In this document: positions 16,765 through 24,424 of the stretch, piece after piece
Layout: each line of letters starts with the position of its first letter
Position numbering within the stretch: position 1 is the stretch's first letter
From: Pelagibacteraceae bacterium AG-470-G21
Lineage (GTDB): Bacteria > Pseudomonadota > Alphaproteobacteria > Pelagibacterales > Pelagibacteraceae
Assembly: GCA_003211555.1 (NCBI GenBank)
Contig: QCSH01000009.1
Coordinates: forward strand, 1 to 43,086
Length of the DNA stretch: 43,086 nt
Direction: 5' to 3'
Made by a program: the position numbers and the translations under genes
The notes under the pieces: model-generated
The model's input: the letters and a program-made list of their open reading frames with translations, nothing else
The model's database searches: none
Told to the model about the DNA's origin: nothing

Positions 16765-18219
16765 ATGAATAATTCATTAAAAATTGATCCTTATGGCTTT
16801 CGTGAATATGACGCAAGATGGATATATGAAAAAGACATTGATGACGGAGGAATCGATTCATTAGGAAAAGGTCTTGGCTCCCAAATAATAAAACACACAC
16901 AAAAAAATAACCCAAGAGTTGTAGTAGGACATGACTACAGATCGTATAGCGAGCATATCAAAAAAAATTTGATTAAAGGTCTGATTTCAACAGGATGTAA
17001 TGTTGAAGACATAGGTTTGTCATTATCTCCAATGGTTTATTTTGCTCAATTTAATTTAGAGTCTGATGCAATTGCAATGGTAACAGCCAGTCATAATGAA
17101 AATGGTTGGACAGGTGTAAAAATGGGTATCAAAAAAGGGCTAACTCATGCACCAGATGAAATGAAAGAGTTAAAAGAAATCACTTTAAATCAAAATTTTG
17201 TGAAAGGTGAAGGAAAATTGAAAATAATAGATAGTTTTAAAAATGTTTATAAAAATGATTTGATTAATAAAAATCGAATAAAGAAAAAAATTAAAGCAGT
17301 GGTTGCATGTGGAAATGGAACTGCAGGCATTTTTGCTCCAGATATATTAAGAGGAATAGGTTGTGAAGTGATTGAGATGGATTGTGAATTGGATTGGACA
17401 TTTCCAAAATACAACCCAAATCCTGAGGATTTAGAGATGCTTCATGCTATATCAAAGTCTGTTATAGAAAATAATGCAGATATTGGTTTCGGCTTTGATG
17501 GTGATGGGGATAGAGTAGGAGTAATAGATAATAAAGGTAACGAAATTTTCTCCGATAAAATAGGGCTTTTGATTGCAAGAAACTTATCTAAAGATCATAA
17601 AAATAGTAAATTTGTTGTCGATGTTAAGTCTACCGGGCTTTATTCAAAAGATGAAATTTTAAAGCAAAATAATTGTAAAACTATTTATTGGAAAACGGGA
17701 CATTCTCACATCAAAAGAAAAGTGAATTTAGATAAAGCATTAGCTGGATTTGAAAAAAGTGGTCATTTCTTTTTTAACGAACCTCTTGGATATGGGTATG
17801 ACGATGGAATTAACTCAGCAATACAAGTATGTAAATTATTAGAGAGAAATGATAAACAAATTAGCGATATTCTTAAAGATTTACCAATAACTTTCCAAAG
17901 TCCAACAATGGGTCCTTTTTGTAAAGATAGCGAAAAATATGGTGTTGTTGATGATATGATTAAAAGAATAAAAGAATTAAAAGAAGAAAAGTTAAAAATA
18001 GATGATCAAGTTATAAATGATGTACTCACAGTTAATGGTGTAAGATTTTCTTTTGAAGATGGATCTTGGGGCTTAATACGAGCATCTTCTAACAAACCGT
18101 CGTTAGTAATTGTTACGGAAAGTCCAACTTCAGATTTAAGAAAAAAGAAAATATTTGACTTTATTGATGAGCTTCTCCAGCAAACCGGCAAGGTTGGGGA
18201 TTACGACCAAAAAATTTAA
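16765..18219 (+). CDS. Phosphomannomutase/phosphoglucomutase (alpha-D-phosphohexomutase)
   Basis: This enzyme interconverts hexose 6-phosphate and hexose 1-phosphate for nucleotide-sugar synthesis. The 484-residue protein has the four phosphohexomutase elements: the phosphoserine loop TASHNENGWTG with Ser109, the magnesium loop FDGDGDR with Asp245/247/249, the sugar-specificity loop GFEKSGHFFF (Glu330, Ser332), and a C-terminal phosphate-binding region around LIRASSNKPSLV. The GEMSN variant typical of dual PMM/PGM enzymes reads EKSGH here, so substrate preference is uncertain and I give no symbol (manB, pgm and algC are all possible). It diverges from nrdA and is followed by an 89 bp gap that holds a GC-rich inverted-repeat element. 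Confidence 0.9.
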   Translation: MNNSLKIDPYGFREYDARWIYEKDIDDGGIDSLGKGLGSQIIKHTQKNNPRVVVGHDYRSYSEHIKKNLIKGLISTGCNVEDIGLSLSPMVYFAQFNLESDAIAMVTASHNENGWTGVKMGIKKGLTHAPDEMKELKEITLNQNFVKGEGKLKIIDSFKNVYKNDLINKNRIKKKIKAVVACGNGTAGIFAPDILRGIGCEVIEMDCELDWTFPKYNPNPEDLEMLHAISKSVIENNADIGFGFDGDGDRVGVIDNKGNEIFSDKIGLLIARNLSKDHKNSKFVVDVKSTGLYSKDEILKQNNCKTIYWKTGHSHIKRKVNLDKALAGFEKSGHFFFNEPLGYGYDDGINSAIQVCKLLERNDKQISDILKDLPITFQSPTMGPFCKDSEKYGVVDDMIKRIKELKEEKLKIDDQVINDVLTVNGVRFSFEDGSWGLIRASSNKPSLVIVTESPTSDLRKKKIFDFIDELLQQTGKVGDYDQKI

Positions 18220-18273
18220 GTTTCAACTAAAAAGAGTTAAAAAAATTTGAAAGAATCGATTATAATAATAATT

Positions 18274-18309
18274 GAGGTGGCGGAGGGAGACTGAAACCAC
18301 CTCGTCTCC
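18274..18309. repeat. Interleaved GC-rich inverted repeats in a convergent gap
   Basis: Inverted repeat A is GAGGTGG (18274-18280) with CCACCTC (18297-18303). Inverted repeat B is GGAGAC (18286-18291) with GTCTCC (18304-18309). The arms interleave (A, B, A', B'), the order of a pseudoknot. With no bases between A' and B', both stems are unlikely to form fully together, so alternate hairpins are more likely. No T-tract follows on either strand. On the minus strand, 18278-18289 reads CTCCCTCCGCCA, like the 3' acceptor end of a serine tRNA, although no complete tRNA is present. It may act as a bidirectional transcription barrier between the phosphohexomutase and tauE genes, or it may be a scar of a lost tRNA-linked insertion. 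Confidence 0.6.
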
Positions 18310-19142
18310 TAAGTCACCAAAAATCTATACAAAAATAAGGTCCCAATTACATATAAAAATACACCAAAAAGTCTTTGAGTTTTCATTCTATCAAGGTTTT
18401 GAACTGTTTTGGCTCCTATTCTTGCCATAACAGTTGTCACTGGCACAAATATTATGAATGCAGGTATATTTATAAAACCAATACTTAAAGGTATGTCTGC
18501 TTTTAACATCATCCCAGATGTAAAAAAACCAATTGAACCAAATAAAGCTATTACAAAACCAATAGCAGCCGAACTTCCTATTGCTAAATTTATAGGATAA
18601 CCAAAGTATCTTAATATTGGTACATTCATCATTGCACCAGTTATGCCCATTGGAGCTGAAATTAATCCTGATAAAAAACCAAATATTATTCTAGGAAAAA
18701 TATTAAAATTTTTTTTTATTTTTTTTGATTTTTCACTTTGTAATAATAAGTAAGCACCGAAAAAGAACACAACAGCTGAAAAAAAAAATAACAATGTTTT
18801 TGTATTCATTAGTGCAGCCATCAAAGTTCCTGTAAAAACTCCTATAATGACAAACGTTCCATAATTTTTAATTATATTAAAGTCTACAGCTTTATATTTT
18901 CTGTGCGTTAATACAGATGCTGTTGATGTTAAAATTGTAATAGAGAATGCAGTTCCTACAGATAAATGCATTAAATAATCTTTATCAACATTAAATGTTT
19001 CAAATACAAAAAATAAAAATGGAACAGATATAAGACCACCACCTATTCCAAAAAAACCTGCAAAAAATCCAACTGGAACGGCTGCAGCCATCATCAAGAA
19101 AATAAAATAAATATTATTAATCTCTAAAAGAGTATTATTCAA
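18309..19142 (-). CDS. TauE/SafE family membrane permease (sulfite/organic anion exporter type)
   Basis: This 277-residue polytopic membrane protein has about eight hydrophobic segments. The signature GFFAGFFGIGGGLISVPFLF near residues 21-40 and the half-repeat FGFLSGLISAPMGITGAMMNVP near 153-175 are characteristic of TauE/SafE (DUF81) proteins, which move sulfite, sulfoacetate or other small anions. It overlaps the end of dusA by 8 bp and closes the dctPQM-decarboxylase-dusA run. Its partner substrate is unknown. If co-expressed with the TRAP/malonyl-CoA decarboxylase genes it could export an acid product, but read-through placement is equally possible. The stop is TAG, next to the GC-rich inverted repeats. 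Confidence 0.85.
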   Translation of the reverse strand: MNNTLLEINNIYFIFLMMAAAVPVGFFAGFFGIGGGLISVPFLFFVFETFNVDKDYLMHLSVGTAFSITILTSTASVLTHRKYKAVDFNIIKNYGTFVIIGVFTGTLMAALMNTKTLLFFFSAVVFFFGAYLLLQSEKSKKIKKNFNIFPRIIFGFLSGLISAPMGITGAMMNVPILRYFGYPINLAIGSSAAIGFVIALFGSIGFFTSGMMLKADIPLSIGFINIPAFIIFVPVTTVMARIGAKTVQNLDRMKTQRLFGVFLYVIGTLFLYRFLVT

Positions 19143-20136
19143 TTTGACCTGCCGACAAGGTCTGTGGATATAGTTTTACTTTATCCATAAAGTGATCAAT
19201 TTTTTTTATATCAGCATCTCTCACACACATATTTTCACTCAAATATCTTTTCCAAAAACTTGAACCTGTTTGTCCATGAAATAATCCAAGTGTGTGTCTC
19301 ATAATTTGATTTAATCTTGTTCCTTTTTTTATTTGTTCTCTTACATATTCAATTAATTGTTGAACTACTTCTTGTCTTGTTAAAATATCCTCATTATTAA
19401 AAATTTGTTTTTCAATATCAGCTAACATATATGGTGATTGATATATTGATCTACCTATCATAACTCCATCTACATTTGTTAAATGATCCTTAATTTGATC
19501 TGTTGAAGTTATCCCTCCATTAATTATAATTTCTAAATTTTTGAAATCTTTTTTTAATTTATTTACATATTCATATTTTAGTGGCGGTATGTTTAAATTC
19601 TGTTTTGGAGTAAATTTTCCTAGCATTGCTTTTCTTGCATGTATTATGAATGTTTTAACACCTGTATCTTTTAGAGTATTAATGAAATTGTATAAATTTT
19701 CATATTGATCAACGTTGTCATAACCAATCCTTGTTTTAACAGTTACTGGTAATGATGTTTTTGATATCATGTGACTTAAACAATCAGCAACGAGATTGGG
19801 CTCTTGTATTAAACATGCTCCAAATCTATTTTTTTGAACTTTTTTGCTCGGACATCCTAAGTTTAGGTTTATTTCATCATAACCAAATTCCTCACCCAAA
19901 TAAGTAGCATTTCCTAACAATTTTGGAGATGATCCTCCCAACTGTAGCGCTACAGGTTTTTCTCTCATATCAAAATCTAATAGTTTCTTCTTATCCCCTC
20001 TATCAATGGCTTCTGAAACAATCATTTCAGTATATAAAAGTACGTTCTTGCTAATTAATCTTAAAAAAAATCTCTCGTGCTTATCTGTGCAATCCATCAT
20101 TGGTGCAACAGAAACAGTTCTATTTAATTTAGACAT
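19135..20136 (-). CDS. dusA: tRNA-dihydrouridine synthase A
   Basis: DusA reduces uridines in the tRNA D-loop to dihydrouridine using FMN and NADPH. The 333-residue protein has a TIM-barrel core. VAPMMDCTDKHERFF (10-24) is typical of the DusA branch, with the FMN-binding and active-site loop INLNLGCPSKKV holding catalytic Cys95. NRFGACLI, VKTRIGYD, ARKAMLGKFTPKQN and an IINGGI phosphate-binding loop follow. The PKQN segment and length are typical of DusA rather than DusB or DusC. It overlaps the malonyl-CoA decarboxylase gene upstream and tauE downstream by 8 bp each, so it is expressed with a metabolic operon with no obvious tRNA link. Confidence 0.93.
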   Translation of the reverse strand: MSKLNRTVSVAPMMDCTDKHERFFLRLISKNVLLYTEMIVSEAIDRGDKKKLLDFDMREKPVALQLGGSSPKLLGNATYLGEEFGYDEINLNLGCPSKKVQKNRFGACLIQEPNLVADCLSHMISKTSLPVTVKTRIGYDNVDQYENLYNFINTLKDTGVKTFIIHARKAMLGKFTPKQNLNIPPLKYEYVNKLKKDFKNLEIIINGGITSTDQIKDHLTNVDGVMIGRSIYQSPYMLADIEKQIFNNEDILTRQEVVQQLIEYVREQIKKGTRLNQIMRHTLGLFHGQTGSSFWKRYLSENMCVRDADIKKIDHFMDKVKLYPQTLSAGQIE

Positions 20137-21436
20137 ATTTTTTTAATTTGCTCGATAAATTTATTTTTTTATCGTTTACATATTCTTGATGATTTTGCTC
20201 AATATTTGATAACTCGTATTTATAATTAACCATCACTCCAAATGATCTTTTAAAACCCACATCAGATACATTAGCATTTATTACCAGATCATCGATTTCT
20301 GCCCCATTGTTTAAATGAAACCTGCATACATCATTTATTGGAAAGCCTAATTTATTTTTTTGTATTGCTAAATAATTCAGCGCTATTTTTACAATTAAAT
20401 CTTTATTATCAATAAATTTTCTATCACCTATTTTTAGTCCTAACGATTTCAAGAACTCAACTTTAGGTAAATTTTCTTTTTTCACAATTTCGCCTAATGT
20501 TTCATTATCTAAAGACTTGACCCAATCAGCAAAACCTATCATCGGAGAAAGTGTTCCAAAATTTTTAACATCAGGTAATTCTTCTTGTAACTCGTACACT
20601 ACCCTTTTTATCAAAAAATTTCCTAATGTGACCCGGGATAAACCTTCTTGACAGTTGCTAATAGAGTAAAATGTTGCAGTATCGTAACTTTCTTTTTTTT
20701 CGTTATTTGGTCGTGTTAATTCTTGGATAGATTTTGCCAAACCTTTTGTTAAAGCTATTTCAACAAATATAATTGGTTCTTCATCTAAGGCAGGATGAAA
20801 ATAAGCAAAAAATCTTCTATTTTCTCCAAGTCTAATTTTTAATTCATTCATATCTTTCATTGAATGAACTTTTTCATATTTTAATAATTTTTCTAATATA
20901 GCAGCTTTGGTGTCCCAAGTTATTTTTCTTAATTTCAAAAATCCTGGATTAAACCAATTTTTAAAGATATCTATCAGATCGTAATCTAAATCTTTTAATT
21001 CAGGATTTTTTATTAAAAAGCTTTGTAAATCCTCTCTCAAAGATACTATTTCAGGTGTTCCGTTTGGAGCCATATTTAATCTTTTAAAGAGTTCTTTACG
21101 TTTACCTGACGATACTCTTGATAAATTTAAAATTGATCTACTGCTTTTATTCTGACTATAATCCTTAATCGCCTCATCTACATTTTCAGGATTAGGCTTA
21201 TATTTTTCGTTAACTTTCAAAAGAAATTTTAATTTTTCTTCTTCAGACAAGTTATGATATCTAAACAATACATCTCTAGCTAAAGTAATTCCAAAAGCAG
21301 CACCTTTAGACGAAAGTAAATCTTCACAAAGTTCTATTAACTCCCTTTTTTTGGTGAACTTAGCGATAGACTTCTTTTCTAATATTCTTTGGCCAGCATC
21401 TGCAATGGTCTCAAAAATTCTTTTTATATTTAACAT
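20129..21436 (-). CDS. Malonyl-CoA decarboxylase
   Basis: This enzyme converts malonyl-CoA to acetyl-CoA and carbon dioxide. The 435-residue protein has the helical N-terminal domain (about residues 1-180) and the GNAT-like catalytic domain of the MLYCD/MatA family. Diagnostic blocks are ENRRFFAYFHP with DEEPIIFVEIAL (205-229), TATFYSISNCQEGL (253-266), NFLIKRVVYELQEELP and FGTLSPMIGF. RFHLNNGAEID and VMVNYKYEL close the protein. The FYSIS and RFHLNNGA motifs contain the catalytic Ser and His of characterised enzymes. The gene lies 15 bp after dctM and overlaps dusA, so it belongs to the TRAP transporter operon. By analogy with rhizobial matPQMAB clusters, this suggests malonate import and decarboxylation. 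No malonyl-CoA synthetase is present; the divergent CoA transferase could activate malonate. Confidence 0.92.
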   Translation of the reverse strand: MLNIKRIFETIADAGQRILEKKSIAKFTKKRELIELCEDLLSSKGAAFGITLARDVLFRYHNLSEEEKLKFLLKVNEKYKPNPENVDEAIKDYSQNKSSRSILNLSRVSSGKRKELFKRLNMAPNGTPEIVSLREDLQSFLIKNPELKDLDYDLIDIFKNWFNPGFLKLRKITWDTKAAILEKLLKYEKVHSMKDMNELKIRLGENRRFFAYFHPALDEEPIIFVEIALTKGLAKSIQELTRPNNEKKESYDTATFYSISNCQEGLSRVTLGNFLIKRVVYELQEELPDVKNFGTLSPMIGFADWVKSLDNETLGEIVKKENLPKVEFLKSLGLKIGDRKFIDNKDLIVKIALNYLAIQKNKLGFPINDVCRFHLNNGAEIDDLVINANVSDVGFKRSFGVMVNYKYELSNIEQNHQEYVNDKKINLSSKLKKYV

Positions 21437-21451
21437 AGTGCTTTTTATATC

Positions 21452-22783
21452 TTAAAAACCTAAACTTTTACCCATTATTTTATCAGGTAACCAAGTAACA
21501 ATTTCAGGAAAAATACATAAAATTAGTATTGCTAGCGCCATGATAATCATAAAAGGTATTGATCCTTTTAAAATTTCAGACAAACTAACATCAGGTGTAA
21601 TTCCTTTTATAATATAAAGATTTAATCCAACCGGTGGAGTAATAAGACCAATTTCCATATTTATAGTAAATACAATTGCAAACCAATATGGATCAAAACC
21701 TAGTTGTGTAATTACTGGAAGCAATATAGCAGAAGTCATAACAATAACTGCAACTGGTGGTAAAAAGAAACCTGCAATTAAGAGGAAAATATTTATTAAA
21801 ATAAATACTACCCATTTGTTTGAGCTTAACTCCACCATGCTCTGTGCTAAAGACTGTGTTACGTAAAGTTGAGATAATGTAAATGCAAATAGATAGGAGG
21901 CTGCAATGATAAACATTATCATTACACTTTCTTTCATTGAAACTTTAACAATATTCCATATTTTTTTGGGTTGATAAATTTTGTAAACTACTGCGATTAG
22001 TACAAAGACTAAAAATGCTCCTACACCTGAAGCTTCCGATGGTGTTGCAACGCCACCATACAAAACATATAAAACGCCGGCTATGATTGCCAAAAAGGGT
22101 AAAATTCTTGGTAGAACTTCTATTTTTTCTTTTAAAGTTGGTGGTGTTCTATTCTTTAAAGCTTTTGCAGAGTCTTTATCAATAAAATAGCTGTGTATTA
22201 AAGCCCAAATTGCGAACATTCCTGCCAACATAAAACCAGGTATCAACCCACATAAAAATAATCTTCCAATAGAAGTTCCGGTTGCAATTCCATAAACTAT
22301 CAAAACGATACTTGGTGGAATTAGTACTCCTAAAGTTCCTCCAGCTGCTATTGTTCCTGTAGCAATTTGATCTGAGTAACCTCTTTTTCTCATTTCAGGT
22401 ATTCCCATTGTTCCGATTGCAGCACATGTTGCAGGACTTGATCCACTTAAAGCAGCAAAAATTGAACAAGCGCCAATATTAGAGATTACTAGACCGCCCG
22501 GAAGTCTCCAAAGCCATCTATCTAATCCTGTATACAAATCTTTTCCTGCGGGAGAATTGGCAACTGCCATTCCCATTAAAATGAACATTGGAATTGAGAG
22601 TAAAACAAAAGAATTTAATCCAGCGTAAAACGTTTCTGCAAAAACATCTAGCATTTGAAAACCTTCAAACGCCACTAAAAGTGCAATTGATACAAAGCTT
22701 AAACCAAATGCTATTGGAATTCCTGAAAATAAAACTATTAATGTAAAAACAGCAACTATTATGGCTATAAATAAAGGATCCAT
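21452..22783 (-). CDS. dctM: TRAP transporter large permease (DctM family)
   Basis: This is the 12-segment membrane subunit that drives sodium-dependent uptake in TRAP systems. The 443-residue protein is the usual length for DctM. It contains IPIAFGLSF near the N-terminus, SIPMFILMGMAVANSPAGKD, the conserved AGGTLGVLIPPSIVLIVYG (about 146-166), the repeat element PPVAVIVMTSAILLPV, and the late TPPVGLNLYIIKG. It overlaps dctQ by one base (shared base at 22783). The TRAP family is clear; the substrate is inferred from the downstream malonyl-CoA decarboxylase. Confidence 0.94.
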   Translation of the reverse strand: MDPLFIAIIVAVFTLIVLFSGIPIAFGLSFVSIALLVAFEGFQMLDVFAETFYAGLNSFVLLSIPMFILMGMAVANSPAGKDLYTGLDRWLWRLPGGLVISNIGACSIFAALSGSSPATCAAIGTMGIPEMRKRGYSDQIATGTIAAGGTLGVLIPPSIVLIVYGIATGTSIGRLFLCGLIPGFMLAGMFAIWALIHSYFIDKDSAKALKNRTPPTLKEKIEVLPRILPFLAIIAGVLYVLYGGVATPSEASGVGAFLVFVLIAVVYKIYQPKKIWNIVKVSMKESVMIMFIIAASYLFAFTLSQLYVTQSLAQSMVELSSNKWVVFILINIFLLIAGFFLPPVAVIVMTSAILLPVITQLGFDPYWFAIVFTINMEIGLITPPVGLNLYIIKGITPDVSLSEILKGSIPFMIIMALAILILCIFPEIVTWLPDKIMGKSLGF

Positions 22784-23277
22784 TAATTTTTATCCTTTTC
22801 ATCATAAAGTTTGATTATTTCAGCGATGTATTGAAGTATCATTAATCCAGCACCTATCATCATGGATGAGTAAGGTATCCATAAAGGTGGGTCCCAAACT
22901 GTTCCTGTAGAATAGTTTTTAGTAAAAGCTTCTTCAACCATTAAAAAACCAAAATAAAAAAGAATAAGAAAGAACAGTAAACTTAGTAATGATGTAAAAA
23001 TTTTTAGTCTTAAAATATTTTTTTGTGATAAAAAATCATAGATCCACTCCATACTTACATGTGCTTTTTCACTTAAAACATAAGCACTTCCAATAAAAGT
23101 AGAGGCAACTAGAAGCATTGTTACAAGCTCTGTTTGCCAGGTTATTGCTCTTTGAAAAAAATATCTTTCAAATACCAACTCAACGATCACTAAAATTGAT
23201 AAAAGTAAAGCTGCAACAGCAAAAGCACCGCAAGCTCTTGCAATTAAATCACAAAATTTTAAGTATTTATTTTTCAT
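22783..23277 (-). CDS. dctQ: TRAP transporter small permease (DctQ family)
   Basis: This 164-residue protein has four hydrophobic segments, as expected for DctQ, with the conserved central stretch RAITWQTELVTMLLVASTFIG and WDPPLWIPYSSM near the C-terminus. It is coupled to dctM by a one-base overlap. Its only good Shine-Dalgarno sequence, AGGGG, lies in the 3' arm of a terminator-like hairpin, and the eight-T run of that hairpin directly precedes the ATG. Its expression is therefore likely limited compared with dctP. Confidence 0.92.
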   Translation of the reverse strand: MKNKYLKFCDLIARACGAFAVAALLLSILVIVELVFERYFFQRAITWQTELVTMLLVASTFIGSAYVLSEKAHVSMEWIYDFLSQKNILRLKIFTSLLSLLFFLILFYFGFLMVEEAFTKNYSTGTVWDPPLWIPYSSMMIGAGLMILQYIAEIIKLYDEKDKN

Positions 23278-23314
23278 AAAAAAAACCCCTACTTACATTA
23301 AATAAATAGGGGTT
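23278..23314 (-). terminator. Terminator-like hairpin with U-run between dctP and dctQ
   Basis: In transcript orientation, AACCCCTA (23314-23307) pairs with TAGGGGTT (23291-23284) over 8 bp around a 15-base loop and is followed by a run of eight T that ends at the dctQ ATG. This has the form of an intrinsic terminator inside an operon. The 3' arm holds AGGGG eight bases before the dctQ start, so the same hairpin can hide the ribosome binding site. Partial termination would give abundant dctP message and little permease message. Confidence 0.85.
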
Positions 23315-23328
23315 CTTTATATATTATT

Positions 23329-24339
23329 TTATTTAACTGCTAAAGCCATTTCCATCAGCTTATCGCCACCTGGAACTTTTTCAGCAAAAGCTTTGTGTGA
23401 AGATTGCTTTGCAATCTCTACCCATGCAGCATGATCATTAGCATCCATATATACTAACTTAACTCCTGCAGCTTTATATGCGTCCTCAAACTTTTTATCT
23501 AAGTTTTCTACTTGAGCTGTCATATATTTCTCAGCAACTTTACCTGCTTTCATTAAAGCAACTTGTTGGCTAGAATTAAGCTCATTGTAACTTTTCTTAG
23601 ACATTAAAATTGGCTCATACATAAACCATAAACCAAATTTTCCTGGAGGTGTTGCGCATGAAACTTGCTCATAAATTTTGTAACTTACAAAACTTCCAGA
23701 ACTTGTATTTGCACCTGTAAGTACACCAGTTTGTAAACCAGTATAAATTTCAGATGATGGCATACTTTGAATACCTGCACCTGCGGCTTCTAACATTTGA
23801 TTAAATGCTTTTCCTGCAGCTCTCATTACTTGACCTTTTGCATCGCTAGGATTTTTAATACATTTAGATTTTGAAGCAAATCCACCACCTAACCAAGCAT
23901 CAGATAAAACTACAACACCAGCTTCACTTATAATTCTTTTAATCTCGGTCATCATTGGACCTTTGTTGAATCTTAAAGCATGCTCGTGATTTTTTACAGT
24001 TCCTGGCATTAAAGTAGCATCAAATTCTGGATGGAATTTTGATGCGTATGCAAGTGGAAAAGCAGAGATATCTAATTGACCTGTTGTCATAGGTTTCCAC
24101 TGTTCTTTAGGTTTGTAAAGTGATTTTGCTGGATAAATTCTTATATCCAAATCAACATTTGCTTTTTTTACTTCATCAGCAATAATTTGTACCATTTCAT
24201 GACGAGGGTCAAAAGAGCCATCAGCTCTTGGAGTTCCGGGCCATTGGTGACTTGCTTTTAATGTAACTGCATATGCAGATCCAATTATTGAAAAAGCTAA
24301 AATTATTGATGATAAATAAAAAGATATTTTTCTTAACAT
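23329..24339 (-). CDS. dctP: TRAP transporter substrate-binding protein (DctP family)
   Basis: This is the periplasmic receptor of a TRAP transporter, 336 residues long with a Sec signal peptide (hydrophobic core about 5-22, cleavage near SAYA at 24). The mature protein begins VTLKASHQWPG. GQVMRAAG carries the TRAP-type conserved Arg (Arg173) that salt-bridges the ligand carboxylate. AGAGIQSMPSSEIYTGLQTG is the next family block. It is first in the dctPQM-malonyl-CoA decarboxylase operon and has a strong AAAGGGGA Shine-Dalgarno sequence. A terminator-like hairpin follows the stop. Malonate is the best substrate guess from context. Confidence 0.93.
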   Translation of the reverse strand: MLRKISFYLSSIILAFSIIGSAYAVTLKASHQWPGTPRADGSFDPRHEMVQIIADEVKKANVDLDIRIYPAKSLYKPKEQWKPMTTGQLDISAFPLAYASKFHPEFDATLMPGTVKNHEHALRFNKGPMMTEIKRIISEAGVVVLSDAWLGGGFASKSKCIKNPSDAKGQVMRAAGKAFNQMLEAAGAGIQSMPSSEIYTGLQTGVLTGANTSSGSFVSYKIYEQVSCATPPGKFGLWFMYEPILMSKKSYNELNSSQQVALMKAGKVAEKYMTAQVENLDKKFEDAYKAAGVKLVYMDANDHAAWVEIAKQSSHKAFAEKVPGGDKLMEMALAVK

Positions 24340-24424
24340 AGTTTCCCCTTTTTAATTTATATTTGTGATATTAAATTGAACTTATTAATAAGAGTCAATA
24401 TAAGGAAATGACATACTATTTATT

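Noticed and set aside
18274-18309. Full H-type pseudoknot or riboswitch
   Set aside because: No bases separate the third and fourth arms, so both stems cannot plausibly form fully together, and the element lies downstream of both neighbouring genes rather than in a leader.
18278-18320. Complete tRNA-Ser gene on the minus strand
   Set aside because: Only a CTCCCTCCGCCA-like end is present; there is no canonical TTCRA T-loop, anticodon arm or pairing 5' acceptor strand, and the upstream DNA codes for TauE.
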